Counted from the first letter of the stretch, positions 35,186 to 44,695 are shown. The stretch is DNA of 64,000 nt from Rhodococcus phenolicus (GCF_001646785.1 NZ_LRRH01000061.1:62001-126000); one strand, 5' to 3'. Notes: generated by a model from the letters alone, not told the origin. Numbers and translations are program-made.

Positions 35186-35902
35186 ATGACCCTCCAGCTC
35201 GACGTCGTCCGGGTGTTCACCGACGACCGCGGACAACACGGCAATGCGCTCGGAATCGTGCTCGACGCAGATGTCGGCGCCGCCGGCGGTCGGCCCCGTG
35301 CCGGCACCGCCGAACGTCAGCGGATCGCCGCGGAACTCGGGTACAGCGAGACGATCTTCGTCGAACCGCCCCGGCCCGGTGGGACGCGTGCACGCGCGCG
35401 GATCTTCACGCCCGCGGTCGAACTTCCCTTCGCAGGACACCCCACGGTCGGACTGTCCTGGTGGCTCCGCGACCGCGGTACACCGATCGACACCCTGGAG
35501 GTCCCGGCCGGACCGGTATCGGTGCGGTACACCGGCGACATCGTCCGGGTGAGTGCGCGTGCGGAGTGGGCGCCGGCGTTCGTACTCGAACAACGACCGT
35601 CCGCGGACGACGTGGAGCGGTGCAGTCCCGGCGACCGTGCGGACACAGCGGAGTCGTACGTGTGGGCGTGGACCGACGAAGCGGCAGGCGCCGTGCGGAC
35701 CCGGATGTTCGCCCCGGCCTTCGGCATTCCCGAGGACGAGGCGACCGGTGCGGCCGCGGTCCGCCTGACCGCACATCTGAGACGCGACCTCGACATCACC
35801 CAGGGTCGCGGATCACGGATCCGGACGACGTGGCTGCCGGACGGGCGCGTCGAGGTGGGCGGCCGCGTCGAGCGCTGCGCGTCACGCACCCTCGCCGGCT
35901 GA
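35186..35902 (+). CDS. PhzF-family isomerase-like protein
   Basis: 238 residues, somewhat short for PhzF (~280). The general acid/base is Glu55 in GYSETIFVE; other signatures are FTPAVELPFAGHPTVG and EDEATGAAAV. Family members isomerise or epimerise small metabolites; the substrate here is unknown. The ATG follows -10 TAGGGT by 6 nt, giving a leaderless message divergent from oxyR. Its 3' end overlaps the convergent gene by 21 nt. Confidence 0.85.
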   Translation: MTLQLDVVRVFTDDRGQHGNALGIVLDADVGAAGGRPRAGTAERQRIAAELGYSETIFVEPPRPGGTRARARIFTPAVELPFAGHPTVGLSWWLRDRGTPIDTLEVPAGPVSVRYTGDIVRVSARAEWAPAFVLEQRPSADDVERCSPGDRADTAESYVWAWTDEAAGAVRTRMFAPAFGIPEDEATGAAAVRLTAHLRRDLDITQGRGSRIRTTWLPDGRVEVGGRVERCASRTLAG

Positions 35903-36571
35903 TTCTCTCCCGGCCGCGAGATCTTCCTCGTCGAGGAGCACCTCGATCTCGCCGCCGAACTCGACTCCGGGTGCGAGCGGAAGCCGGTCACCGCTCCAGA
36001 ACCGGCCCGGGTCGTACCAGTTGCTGCCACGCCGTCGCTGCTCGAGCAGCCCCATCTCCTCCATCGTCACGGCAACCACCTCGGCGCAGTACGCGCTCTC
36101 GATGCTCACGTCCGGCGCCTTCCGACGTCGCGGCAGGCGACCGGCGAACCAGCGGCCAGTCAATTTCGCGGTGGACGGAAACGGCGTGCCGTCGAGCCGG
36201 GCGATCGACCGCAGAAGCTGGTCCTCCTGCTCCGCGCCGACCTGCGCCGAGATCTGGCGGAGCCAGCCGCGCTGCCCGTACCGGGCGCTCCACACCCGGA
36301 CCGCGCTGCGCAGATCGTGGAGCTGCACCCCGCGCTGGTGCCGTCCGGTCCACATGTCCGGCAGGCTCTTTCCGAGCTCGGCGTGCCACATCAACGGGGG
36401 CAGGTCGTCGAGAACGACCGCCATCCCCACATGATTGACCGGTGCGTTCGTCAGCGTCTGGATCGCCCGGTCGGCTCCACTGCTGCCCCGGAAGATCCAC
36501 AGGTCCCCGGTGCGGGTGATCGCCACCGCCTCGTCGAGGGTGATCCGGGACCGTGCCGCGCTGTGCTCCAT
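35882..36571 (-). CDS. YiiX-like permuted papain-fold hydrolase
   Basis: 229 residues. His47 in APVNHVGMAVV and Cys162 in SAYCAEVVA are the expected permuted catalytic His and Cys of the YaeF/YiiX group of NlpC/P60-like peptidases or amidases; MWHAE near residue 61 is also typical. No signal peptide, so it should act in the cytoplasm. Convergent with the PhzF-like gene with a short overlap. Substrate unknown. Confidence 0.75.
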   Translation of the reverse strand: MEHSAARSRITLDEAVAITRTGDLWIFRGSSGADRAIQTLTNAPVNHVGMAVVLDDLPPLMWHAELGKSLPDMWTGRHQRGVQLHDLRSAVRVWSARYGQRGWLRQISAQVGAEQEDQLLRSIARLDGTPFPSTAKLTGRWFAGRLPRRRKAPDVSIESAYCAEVVAVTMEEMGLLEQRRRGSNWYDPGRFWSGDRLPLAPGVEFGGEIEVLLDEEDLAAGRESAGEGA

Positions 36572-36660
36572 GCCCGACAGCCTTCCATGCCGGGACGGAA
36601 GGATCGGTGGGCCGGCTCCGCCCGGGTGGCGCGACCTGCCGCCCGGATAGGGTCAGGGCC

Positions 36661-36927
36661 ATGGCACTTCGGGGCAGGCAGTGGTGGAAGCTGGTCGGGC
36701 TGGCCGGCGTGGTCGGGGTCGCGGCGACCGGAGCGGTCGCGGTACGCGCGGAACGCAAGCGCCGGGGATACACACCGGACCAGGTGCGCTCGGTCCTGCA
36801 CGAGCGGTACGCGCAGGCGACCGCCGCACAGGACGGCTCGAACGAGGTCCCGCTGACGGAGGTCCCGCCGACGCCGGTCACCCGGATACGCCGGGCACTG
36901 CGCCGGCTGCGTCCCCGTAGCCGCTGA
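36661..36927 (+). CDS. Small single-pass membrane protein, unknown
   Basis: 88 residues: WKLVGLAGVVGVAATGAVAV forms one membrane helix near the N-terminus, followed by RAERKRR and a cytoplasmic segment ending in a strongly basic tail (RIRRALRRLRPRSR). -10 TAGGGT ends 7 nt before the ATG, so the gene is likely transcribed as a leaderless message. Not assigned to a family. Convergent with the aminotransferase. Confidence 0.68.
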   Translation: MALRGRQWWKLVGLAGVVGVAATGAVAVRAERKRRGYTPDQVRSVLHERYAQATAAQDGSNEVPLTEVPPTPVTRIRRALRRLRPRSR

Positions 36928-36933
36928 CCCGGA

Positions 36934-38157
36934 TCAGCCCAGCGCGGCAGCGAATCCGTCGGCGAGATCCTGGACCTGCTCGTCGGTCATGACGAACGAC
37001 GGCGAGATCTGCATCGCCCCCTGCCCCGCCGCTCGACCCGAAATCCCATGCGCGCGAAGTTCCTTCACGAATCCCGGTGCTTCGCCCGGGTCGGCGAGCT
37101 GGACCGCGGCGACCGCACCGAGACCGCTCCGGACCTCCGCGACGCGCGGGTGGCCGGCGAGCGGTGCGAGCTTGGCATGCAGCGTCTTCTCCAGGCGGGC
37201 AGCCTCGTCGAGCAGCCGTTCGTCGTCGAGGATGTCGAGGTTGGCCAGTGCCGCGGCAGCCGACCCGGCGTGCCCACCGTAGGTGTAGCCGTGGCGCCAC
37301 CACACCCCACCGGCGAAGAACGGCTCGGCCACGCGCGGCGCGACGAACACCGCGCCCATCGGCACGTAGCCGGAGGTCAGGCCCTTCGCGGTGGTCATGA
37401 TGTCGGGCTGCAGGTCGAACCGCGACGACGCGAACCAGGAGCCGCCGATGCGCCCGAAGCCGGTCACCACCTCGTCGACTACGAACAGGATGTCGTGGTC
37501 ACGGCAGATGTCACGGATCTCGGTGAGGTAGCCGTCCGGCGGCAGGTACACCCCACCGGCACCGATGATCGGTTCGGCGAAGAACGCGGCGATCGTGTCC
37601 GATCCGACCTTCTCGATGAGTTCGAGCAGCGCCTTCGCGTCGTCCCAGGGCACCGTCGCGGTGTCGTCCCACAGCTGCCCGTAGCCCTCGCCGTTGACGG
37701 GAATGCCGGCGAGCGAGGTGCCACCGATGTGCATGCCGTGGTACGCCTTCTGCCGGCCGACGAGCAGGGTCTTGCCGGGACGACCGACCTCCTGCCAGTA
37801 GCGGCGGGCGAGCTTCGCGGCGGTGTCGATCGAATCGGAGCCACCGGAGGTGAAGAAGATCTTGCTGTCCTGGACGGGTGCGATCGCGGCGAGCCGCTCG
37901 GCGAGCTCGACCGTCGGTTCGAGCGCGAGGTCCCCGAAGTTCGAGTAGTGCGCGACCTTCGCGAGCTGCGCGGCCACGGCCTCACCGATCTCGGTGCGGC
38001 CGTGCCCGATGTTCGCGAACCACAGGCCCGCGGTCGCATCGAGGTAGCGGGTGCCTGCGTCGTCCCAGATATAGGCGCCCTCACCACGAGCGACGACGAA
38101 CGCGCCGTCGCGTTCGATCACACCCATGTCGGCAAATCCGTGCCACAACGCGCCCAC
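36934..38157 (-). CDS. Class III (omega-type) aminotransferase
   Basis: 407 residues, fold-type I PLP enzyme: Asp228 in FVVDEVVTGFGR binds the pyridine nitrogen and Lys258 in TTAKGLTSGY forms the Schiff base. It resembles beta-alanine/omega-amino acid:pyruvate aminotransferases. GTG start with GGAG upstream; the long in-frame extension has no family match. Monocistronic between convergent and divergent neighbours. The amino donor is not predictable from sequence. Confidence 0.9.
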   Translation of the reverse strand: MGALWHGFADMGVIERDGAFVVARGEGAYIWDDAGTRYLDATAGLWFANIGHGRTEIGEAVAAQLAKVAHYSNFGDLALEPTVELAERLAAIAPVQDSKIFFTSGGSDSIDTAAKLARRYWQEVGRPGKTLLVGRQKAYHGMHIGGTSLAGIPVNGEGYGQLWDDTATVPWDDAKALLELIEKVGSDTIAAFFAEPIIGAGGVYLPPDGYLTEIRDICRDHDILFVVDEVVTGFGRIGGSWFASSRFDLQPDIMTTAKGLTSGYVPMGAVFVAPRVAEPFFAGGVWWRHGYTYGGHAGSAAAALANLDILDDERLLDEAARLEKTLHAKLAPLAGHPRVAEVRSGLGAVAAVQLADPGEAPGFVKELRAHGISGRAAGQGAMQISPSFVMTDEQVQDLADGFAAALG

Positions 38158-38275
38158 GATCCACTCCTGTCCACGACCGACGATCCCTGCCGGCCATCGT
38201 ATGCGTCGGCAACGACCCTGTATGCGTCGGCGATAATTCCGGCGCGTCTCCCGCGTACCCGTCACCCTGGGATAC

Positions 38276-39247
38276 ATGACCGACTTCCGGTTCTCCGTCA
38301 ACGTCCTCGGCGTCGAATCCCCGGAAGCCTTCGCACGGTCCTGCCGGGCCGTCGAGGAAGCGGGGTTCGATGCGCTCTTCGCCGCCGACCATCTCGGCGT
38401 GCCTGCTCCGTTCCCGGTGTTGGTGGCCGCCGCGCACGCCACCGAGCGGTTGCGGGTGGGGACGCTGGTGCTGAACGCCGCGTTCTGGAATCCGTCGCTG
38501 CTCGCCCGCGAGATCGCCACAACCGATGCGCTCACCGGCGGCCGGCTCGAGGTGGGTCTCGGTGCGGGCCACATGCGGTGGGAGTTCGAGTCCGCCGGTA
38601 TCGCGTGGGAGAGCTTCGGCGCCCGCGCCGACCATCTCGAAACGACCGTCACGGAATTGCGCCGGCTGTTCGCGCATCCCGCCTACGAGCAGCAGGCCGC
38701 GATGCGCGACGCCTTCGGCATGCCGGTGCTGCAGCCGGTCCAGCGGCGCGGGTTCGGCGGTGAAGGCCCGCCCCTGATCATCGGGGGCACCGGGGACCGG
38801 ATCCTCGCGATCGCGGGTACCCACGCGGACATCGTCAGTGTCGCCGGCGCCTACCAGGTACCGGGCCGCCCGCCCGGGACGTTCCGGATCGGATCGGCCA
38901 CCGAGGCCGACGAGCGCGTCCGGTTCACGCGGGCCTGCGCCGGACCGAGGACCGATCACATCGAGTGGCACACCCTGGTCCAGACGGTGATCGAAACGGA
39001 CGACCGGGAAGCCGCGGCAGCCGTCGCCGCCGAGCGCCTCGGCTTGTCCGTGGGAGACCTGCTCGACACCCCGTTCGTGCTCATCGGGACGGTCGAGGAG
39101 ATGGCCGCGCAGATCCTGGACGCCCGCGTTCGATACGGCTTCACCCACTTCACGGTCCACGCTCCGTACCGGGACGTGTTCGCGAGGGTGATCGCACGGG
39201 TTCGCGCCACCCACCGCTCCCCCACGACTTCCGCGCCGGCCGAGTGA
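38276..39247 (+). CDS. LLM-class F420-dependent oxidoreductase
   Basis: 323 residues, luciferase-like TIM barrel: FSVNVLGVESPEAFARSCRAVEEAGFDALFAADH at the start, RLEVGLGAGHMRWEFESAGI, GPPLIIGGTGDRILAIAG and a C-terminal LIGTVEEMAAQILD. These match the actinobacterial F420-dependent LLM group. It would transfer hydride between coenzyme F420 and an unknown substrate. No operon partner; a hairpin-rich repeat follows the gene. Confidence 0.87.
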   Translation: MTDFRFSVNVLGVESPEAFARSCRAVEEAGFDALFAADHLGVPAPFPVLVAAAHATERLRVGTLVLNAAFWNPSLLAREIATTDALTGGRLEVGLGAGHMRWEFESAGIAWESFGARADHLETTVTELRRLFAHPAYEQQAAMRDAFGMPVLQPVQRRGFGGEGPPLIIGGTGDRILAIAGTHADIVSVAGAYQVPGRPPGTFRIGSATEADERVRFTRACAGPRTDHIEWHTLVQTVIETDDREAAAAVAAERLGLSVGDLLDTPFVLIGTVEEMAAQILDARVRYGFTHFTVHAPYRDVFARVIARVRATHRSPTTSAPAE

Positions 39248-39256
39248 CGACTCGGC

Positions 39257-39340
39257 GTTCCGGAGGCGAGCCTCCCCAATGGTCCGGAGGCGAGCCTCCC
39301 CAATGGTCCGGAGGCGAGCCTCCCGATGGTCCGGAGGCGC
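39257..39340. repeat. Tandem hairpin-forming repeat, 3.5 copies
   Basis: A 24-nt unit occurs at 39257-39281 (25 nt), 39282-39305, 39306-39328 (23 nt) and as a partial copy at 39329-39340. Each full unit contains the palindrome GGAGGCGAGCCTCC. It fills the gap between the LLM gene and hrpA, and could act as a terminator or mRNA 3'-end protector. Confidence 0.85.
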
Positions 39341-39389
39341 CCCTGCGGACGGGCACGACCGTCTCGTTTCGCTAGGCTGTCTCTTCAGC

Positions 39390-42300
39390 ATGTCCATCTC
39401 TCCCGCCCCGAACCGTCGCGACCTGAAGTCGGCCCTCGCAGAGGTGTCGCTGCGCGACGAGCAGCGGCTCCGCCGCAAGCTCGACCGCGCCCGCGGCGCC
39501 GACGCGCTCACCACGGTCGCCGCCGAGATCGACCGGGCCCGCCTGCGCCTGGCCGACCGTGCCGCCGCCGTGCCCGTGATCACCTATCCCGAGACGCTGC
39601 CGGTGTCGCAGCGCAAGGACGACATCGCCGCCGCGATCCGCGACCGGCAGGTGGTCGTCGTGGCCGGCGAGACCGGCTCCGGGAAGACCACCCAGATCCC
39701 GAAGATCTGTCTCGAACTCGGCCGCGGTGTGCGCGGGCTGATCGGACACACCCAGCCGCGCCGGATCGCCGCGCGGGCGGTCGCCGAACGCCTCGCCGAG
39801 GAACTCGACACCGAACTGGGCGAGACCGTCGGCTACACGGTGCGGTTCACCGACCAGGTCTCGGACTCGACGCTGGTCAAGCTGATGACCGACGGCATCC
39901 TGCTCGCCGAGATCCAGCGCGATCCGATGCTGCGCCGCTACGACACGCTGATCATCGACGAGGCGCACGAGCGCAGCCTCAACATCGATTTCATCCTCGG
40001 TTATCTGCAGCAGCTGCTGCCGCGCCGCCCCGACCTGAAGGTGATCATCACCTCGGCCACGATCGACCCCGAGCGGTTCGCCCGGCACTTCGCCGGCCCC
40101 GACGGGACACCCGCACCGATCGTCGAGGTGTCGGGACGGACGTTCCCGGTCGAGATCCGCTACCGGCCGCTGACCGTGGAGGTCGGCGAGCAACTCGTCG
40201 ACCGGGATCCGGTCGACGCGGTGTGCGAGGCCGTGGAGGAACTGCAGGCGGCCGGGGACGGCGACATCCTGGTGTTCCTCTCCGGCGAACGCGAGATCCG
40301 TGACACCGCCGATGCCCTGCGCGACCGCAAGCTCCGCAACACCGACATCCTGCCGCTGTATGCGCGACTGTCGGCGGCCGAACAGCACAAGGTTTTCACC
40401 CCGCACACCGGACGCCGGGTCGTGCTGTCGACCAATGTGGCCGAGACGTCGCTGACCGTTCCCGGCATCCGCTACGTCGTCGACCCCGGCACCGCGCGCA
40501 TCTCCCGGTATTCGGTGCGGACCAAGGTGCAGCGACTGCCGATCGAGGACATCTCGCAGGCATCGGCGCGGCAGCGGTCCGGTCGTTGCGGCCGTGTCGC
40601 CGACGGCATCTGCATCCGGCTGTACTCCGAGGAGGACTTCGAAGCCCGCCCGGAGTTCACCGAACCGGAGATCCTGCGCACCAACCTGGCGTCGGTGGTC
40701 CTGCAGATGACCGCGCTCGGTCTGGGCGACATCGCATCGTTCCCGTTCGTCGAGCCCCCGGACCCTCGCGCGATCCGCGACGGCATCGCGCTGCTCGAAG
40801 AGCTCGGTGCGCTCGAACCTGCCAAGCGCGACGAACTGCCGAAGCTCACCGCGACCGGCCGTGAGCTCGCACGGCTTCCCGTCGATCCGCGGATGGCGCG
40901 GATGATCGTCGAGGGTCACCGCAACGGGTGCCTGCGCGAGGTGCTGATCATCGTCGCGGCGCTGTCGATCCAGGACGTGCGCGAACGGCCCGCCGAGTTC
41001 CAGCAGGCGGCCGACGAGAAGCACGCCCGCTTCGCGGTCGAGGGCTCGGACTTCCTCGCATTCCTGCGTCTGTGGGACTACCTCAAGGCGCAACGGAAGG
41101 AGCTGTCCTCCAACCAGTTCCGGAAGATGTGCCGGAACGAGTTCCTGCACTGGCTGCGGATCCGCGAATGGCAGGACCTGCAGGGGCAGCTGCGCCAGAT
41201 CACCCTCAACCTCGGCTGGGAGACCCGGCACCAGGTGGTCTCCGACGACGCGGTCCACCAATCATTGCTCGCCGGCCTGCTCTCCCACATCGGACTGCGC
41301 GAGGGCGACAAGCGGGACTTCCTGGGTGCCCGCGGCTCGCGGTTCGCGATCTTCCCCGGGTCGTCGTTGTTCAAGAAGCCACCGCGCTGGGTGATGGCCG
41401 CGGAGTTGGTCGAGACGTCGCGGTTGTGGGCGCGCATGGCCGCGCGGATCGAACCCGAATGGGTCGAGAAGCTGGCCCCGCACCTGGTCAAGCGCACCTA
41501 TTCGGAACCGCACTGGTCGACGAGACGCGAGGCGGCGATGGCCTACGAGCGCGTCACGCTCTACGGCATCCCGCTCGTTGCACAGCGCCCGGTGCAGTAC
41601 GGCGCGATCGATCGGGAGGTCTCGCGCGACCTGTTCATCCGGCACGCGCTGGTGCAGGGCGAATGGCGGACACGGCACAAGTTCTTCCACGCCAACCGCG
41701 CGTTGCTCGAGGACGTCGAGGAACTCGAGCATCGTGCCCGGCGGCGCGACATCCTCGTCGACGACGAGACGCTGTTCGCGTTCTACGACGCGCGGGTCGG
41801 ACCGGATGCCGTGTCGGCCCGGCACTTCGACACATGGTGGAAGAAGGCGCGGCAGCAGGATCCCGAGCTGCTGACGTTCACACCGGAAACCGTCGTGAAC
41901 CAGGACGCCGCGGCGGTGCTCGACGGGGACTATCCCGACGCGTGGCGGCAGGGCGATGTGCAGTTTCCGCTCACCTACCAGTTCGAGCCGGGGACCGAAC
42001 AGGACGGCGTCACCGCCCGCATTCCCGTTGCGTTGCTCGCCGGTATCCGACCGGTCGGATTCGACTGGCTCGTCCCGGGCATGCGTCACGAGCTGGTGAC
42101 GGCACTCATCAAGACGCTTCCGAAACAGCTTCGGCGCCAGGTTGTCCCGGCACCCGATTTTGCGGCGGCAGCACTCGCGTCGGTGACCCCGCGCAGTGAA
42201 CCGCTCGTCAACGCGATGGCCCGGGAGCTGTCGCGGCTCGGGAACTGCCGCATCGAGCCGAGCGATTTCGACGTTGCGGCGCTGCCCGAGCATCTACGGC

Positions 42301-43283
42301 TGACGTTCGCGGCGGTCGACGAACGCGGGAAGGTTCTCGGGCACAGCAAGAGCCTGGCGGCCCTGCGGAAGAAGCTGGCGGTGCGGGTCGAAGCCGAGGT
42401 TGCGCGGGCCGCGTCGAGCACCGAGCGCGCTCCGGCCCTGGTGTGGACGGCCGAGACACTGGGGACACTGCCCGAGACCGTCACGCGCACGGTCGGGAAC
42501 CAGCAGGTGACCGGCTATCCCGCGCTGGTGAGCGAGGGTACGGGTGTCGCGGTGCGGGTGCTGAGCACCCCGCAGGCGCAACGCGCCGCGACGCGCACCG
42601 GCCTGCGGGCGCTGCTGCTGGCAGCCGTTCCGGCCCAGGCGCGGGCGGCCACCGCGGGGCTGACCAACGCGGAACGGCTCGCGCTCGGCCGCAATCCGGA
42701 CGGGTCGTTCGACGCGCTGCTCGAGGACTGCCGGGCCTGCGCGGTGGACGAGTTGGTCGCGGCCCACGGCGCGCCGATCCGCACGCCCGCCGAGTTCGAG
42801 GCGATGACCAAGACGGTGCGGGCGCACCTGCCGGGCCGGGTCTCGGCACTGCTGAAACTGGTCGTGCCGGCTCTCTCCCGGGCGCACGAGGTCGGGGTAC
42901 TGCTCGATCGGGTGAGCGGCGAAGCCGCCGACGACGTGCGGGAACAACTGTCGTCCCTGCTGTTCGCCGGATTCGTGACCGAACTCGGCAGTCGCCGCCT
43001 CGCGGACCTGCCGCGCTACCTCACGGCGGCAGCGCAACGTCTCGAGGCGCTGCCGGCGAGCGCCCACCGCGACGCCCAGGGCATGGATGTACTCGACCGG
43101 GTCTACGCCGAGTACGACCGGTTGCTCGCGCGGTTGCCCGAGGAACGGCGGGCCGGCGCGGACGTCAACGACGTGTACTGGTCGATCGAGGAACTGCGAG
43201 TGAGCCTGTTCGCGCAGGGGCTGGGCACTCGAATCCCGGTGTCCGAGAAGCGAATCCTCAAGGCCATCAGCGCAATCCGCTGA
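39390..43283 (+). CDS. hrpA: HrpA, DEAH-box ATP-dependent RNA helicase
   Basis: 1297 residues, full length for HrpA. Walker A GETGSGKTTQ, DEAH box IIDEAHERS, motif III TSATIDPERF, motif V STNVAETSLTVPG, motif VI QRSGRCGR, then the winged-helix, ratchet, OB-fold and the long HrpA-specific C-terminal domain (DUF3418). It remodels RNA-protein complexes or stalled ribosomes. -10 TAGGCT lies 11 nt upstream of the ATG. Monogenic, convergent with nrdR. Confidence 0.94.
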   Translation: MSISPAPNRRDLKSALAEVSLRDEQRLRRKLDRARGADALTTVAAEIDRARLRLADRAAAVPVITYPETLPVSQRKDDIAAAIRDRQVVVVAGETGSGKTTQIPKICLELGRGVRGLIGHTQPRRIAARAVAERLAEELDTELGETVGYTVRFTDQVSDSTLVKLMTDGILLAEIQRDPMLRRYDTLIIDEAHERSLNIDFILGYLQQLLPRRPDLKVIITSATIDPERFARHFAGPDGTPAPIVEVSGRTFPVEIRYRPLTVEVGEQLVDRDPVDAVCEAVEELQAAGDGDILVFLSGEREIRDTADALRDRKLRNTDILPLYARLSAAEQHKVFTPHTGRRVVLSTNVAETSLTVPGIRYVVDPGTARISRYSVRTKVQRLPIEDISQASARQRSGRCGRVADGICIRLYSEEDFEARPEFTEPEILRTNLASVVLQMTALGLGDIASFPFVEPPDPRAIRDGIALLEELGALEPAKRDELPKLTATGRELARLPVDPRMARMIVEGHRNGCLREVLIIVAALSIQDVRERPAEFQQAADEKHARFAVEGSDFLAFLRLWDYLKAQRKELSSNQFRKMCRNEFLHWLRIREWQDLQGQLRQITLNLGWETRHQVVSDDAVHQSLLAGLLSHIGLREGDKRDFLGARGSRFAIFPGSSLFKKPPRWVMAAELVETSRLWARMAARIEPEWVEKLAPHLVKRTYSEPHWSTRREAAMAYERVTLYGIPLVAQRPVQYGAIDREVSRDLFIRHALVQGEWRTRHKFFHANRALLEDVEELEHRARRRDILVDDETLFAFYDARVGPDAVSARHFDTWWKKARQQDPELLTFTPETVVNQDAAAVLDGDYPDAWRQGDVQFPLTYQFEPGTEQDGVTARIPVALLAGIRPVGFDWLVPGMRHELVTALIKTLPKQLRRQVVPAPDFAAAALASVTPRSEPLVNAMARELSRLGNCRIEPSDFDVAALPEHLRLTFAAVDERGKVLGHSKSLAALRKKLAVRVEAEVARAASSTERAPALVWTAETLGTLPETVTRTVGNQQVTGYPALVSEGTGVAVRVLSTPQAQRAATRTGLRALLLAAVPAQARAATAGLTNAERLALGRNPDGSFDALLEDCRACAVDELVAAHGAPIRTPAEFEAMTKTVRAHLPGRVSALLKLVVPALSRAHEVGVLLDRVSGEAADDVREQLSSLLFAGFVTELGSRRLADLPRYLTAAAQRLEALPASAHRDAQGMDVLDRVYAEYDRLLARLPEERRAGADVNDVYWSIEELRVSLFAQGLGTRIPVSEKRILKAISAIR

Positions 43284-43324
43284 GCTGCCCGCGTAGGCGG
43301 CGCGCCCGGCACGCCGGGGACGGT

Positions 43325-43807
43325 TCAGTCCTCGGTGGCGCCGGCGTCGGTGTCGCGACGCTCCTGATGCTCGCGCAGTTCCTTGATCTCGCGTTCGAAG
43401 TCCTCGGCGGAACTGAACGACCGGTACACGGACGCGAAGCGCAGGTAGGCGACCTCGTCGAGATCCCGGAGCGGGCCGAGGATGGCCAGACCGACCTCGT
43501 GGCTAGGAATCTCGGGAGAACCCTTGGCACGCACCGCGTCCTCGACCTGCTGCGCGAGCAGATTCAGCGCGTCGTTGTCGACGGCGCGACCCTGGCACGC
43601 GCGTGCCACGCCGCGCACGACCTTCTCGCGGCTGAACGGCTCGGTGACGCCGCTGCGCTTGACCACGGACAGGACCGCGGTTTCGACCGTGGTGAATCGG
43701 CGACCGCATTCGGGGCATGCTCGGCGCCGGCGGATCGCGGCGCCCTCATCGGCCTCGCGCGAATCGACGACCCGGGAATCCGGGTGCCGGCAGTACGGGC
43801 AATACAT
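43325..43807 (-). CDS. nrdR: NrdR, ribonucleotide reductase repressor
   Basis: 160 residues. An N-terminal zinc ribbon uses Cys3, Cys6, Cys31 and Cys34; an ATP-cone follows ([20 protein letters not shown]...FASVYRSF). It represses nrd operons in response to ATP/dATP. GAAGGAA precedes the ATG. The C-terminus is acidic and charged. Same gene order (nrdR, LysM protein, divergent lexA) as mycobacteria. Confidence 0.95.
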   Translation of the reverse strand: MYCPYCRHPDSRVVDSREADEGAAIRRRRACPECGRRFTTVETAVLSVVKRSGVTEPFSREKVVRGVARACQGRAVDNDALNLLAQQVEDAVRAKGSPEIPSHEVGLAILGPLRDLDEVAYLRFASVYRSFSSAEDFEREIKELREHQERRDTDAGATED

Positions 43808-43993
43808 GTCGATTCCTTCGTCGCTGCCGTGCTGGCCGCGACGCCGGCGTCGAACCGTCCTCCCGAGGTCATCCCCGCCCTGAGGTGGAGCTGCCTCGAC
43901 GCGACCACACGGGGTGGTGTTTCTGACTGGAATCGACAATACCTGCCGGCCCGATTCGTCCCGGCGGTCCGGTACCCGACCGTACATGTTCGC

Positions 43994-44497
43994 TCACCCG
44001 CGGCCGATCACGGGCACGATGAGCTGCTGGCCGGGACGCACGGTGGTGCCGGACAAAACGTTGAGTTCGACGATCCGCTCGACGACCTGGGCTGCGGCAG
44101 CCTCCGGAGCGATCCGGGCCGCGACGTCGGCCAGCGATTCGCCGATCCTGACGACGGCGACGTCGGTGCGCGGCACGTCCGCCGCGACCTGGCTGGTCCG
44201 CAGGTGCGCCACTCCGAGGATCGCGATCAACGCGAGCGCGGTGAGCAGCACCGTGAGCACTGTCTGCCGCGCGGCCGCTGCGAACGGCAGGGCCGCGGGC
44301 CGGGTGCGGTCGGCGCACGAGACCGGAGCCGACACCGGACGCCGGTATGCGGTGTGTCCCGCCTCCGGGCGGGGGAACGGCGGCCGAACCGGAAAACGGT
44401 GGACCCGCGCGTCCCGGCCGGGGACGGGGGTCTCGAACCGCCCCGGAGCGACCGTGAAGTGGTTTCCCTCGATTCGACGAACTGCTGCTGTACCCAT
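43994..44497 (-). CDS. LysM-domain cell-wall protein (ChiZ/Rv2719c-like position)
   Basis: 167 residues: cytoplasmic N-terminus, one membrane helix (TVLTVLLTALALIAILGVAHL, residues ~100-121) and a C-terminal LysM domain (VVRIGESLADVAARIAPE...IVELNVLSGTTVRPGQQLIVP). GGAGG stands before the ATG. Divergent from lexA with two SOS boxes between them, the arrangement of mycobacterial Rv2719c and corynebacterial DivS, DNA-damage-induced cell-division suppressors; that role is inferred from position. Confidence 0.85.
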   Translation of the reverse strand: MGTAAVRRIEGNHFTVAPGRFETPVPGRDARVHRFPVRPPFPRPEAGHTAYRRPVSAPVSCADRTRPAALPFAAAARQTVLTVLLTALALIAILGVAHLRTSQVAADVPRTDVAVVRIGESLADVAARIAPEAAAAQVVERIVELNVLSGTTVRPGQQLIVPVIGRG

Positions 44498-44614
44498 CGG
44501 ATCCTCCGTGCTCGATCGGTAGCGGTACTCGATCGGCGGCGCGACCTGCGCCTCTCTACGTCGATCGCTCAATCGTTCGATCGATGCCGATCCCCTGTTC
44601 GATCACAGGTTCGA

Positions 44615-44630
44615 AAGAACATCTGTTCGA
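44615..44630. promoter_or_regulatory. SOS box 1 (LexA operator)
   Basis: AAGAACATCTGTTCGA fits the actinobacterial LexA consensus TCGAACnnnnGTTCGA at 10 of 12 fixed positions, with a perfect right half. It lies nearer the LysM gene. Confidence 0.8.
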
Positions 44631-44679
44631 ATTTCTACCACGCCGGCATCGAGCTGTCAGCTTTTCGGGGCCGGAAATC

Positions 44680-44695
44680 TCGAACAGATGTTTGA
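44680..44695. promoter_or_regulatory. SOS box 2 (LexA operator)
   Basis: TCGAACAGATGTTTGA matches the LexA consensus at 11 of 12 fixed positions, with a perfect left half. It lies 76 nt upstream of lexA and supports autoregulation. Confidence 0.85.

Noticed and set aside
32768-35776. Open frame of about 1000 codons on the minus strand
   Set aside because: It runs antisense to the mas pair, through VOC and oxyR in another frame, has no family motifs, and is Arg/Pro-rich as expected for shadows in high-GC DNA.
39257-39340. Possible CRISPR array
   Set aside because: Units are directly adjacent with no unique spacers and no cas genes nearby; it is a simple tandem palindromic repeat.
44596-44614. 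A third SOS-like site (CTGTTCGATCACAGGTTCGA region)
   Set aside because: The halves are in the wrong order and spacing for a LexA operator.
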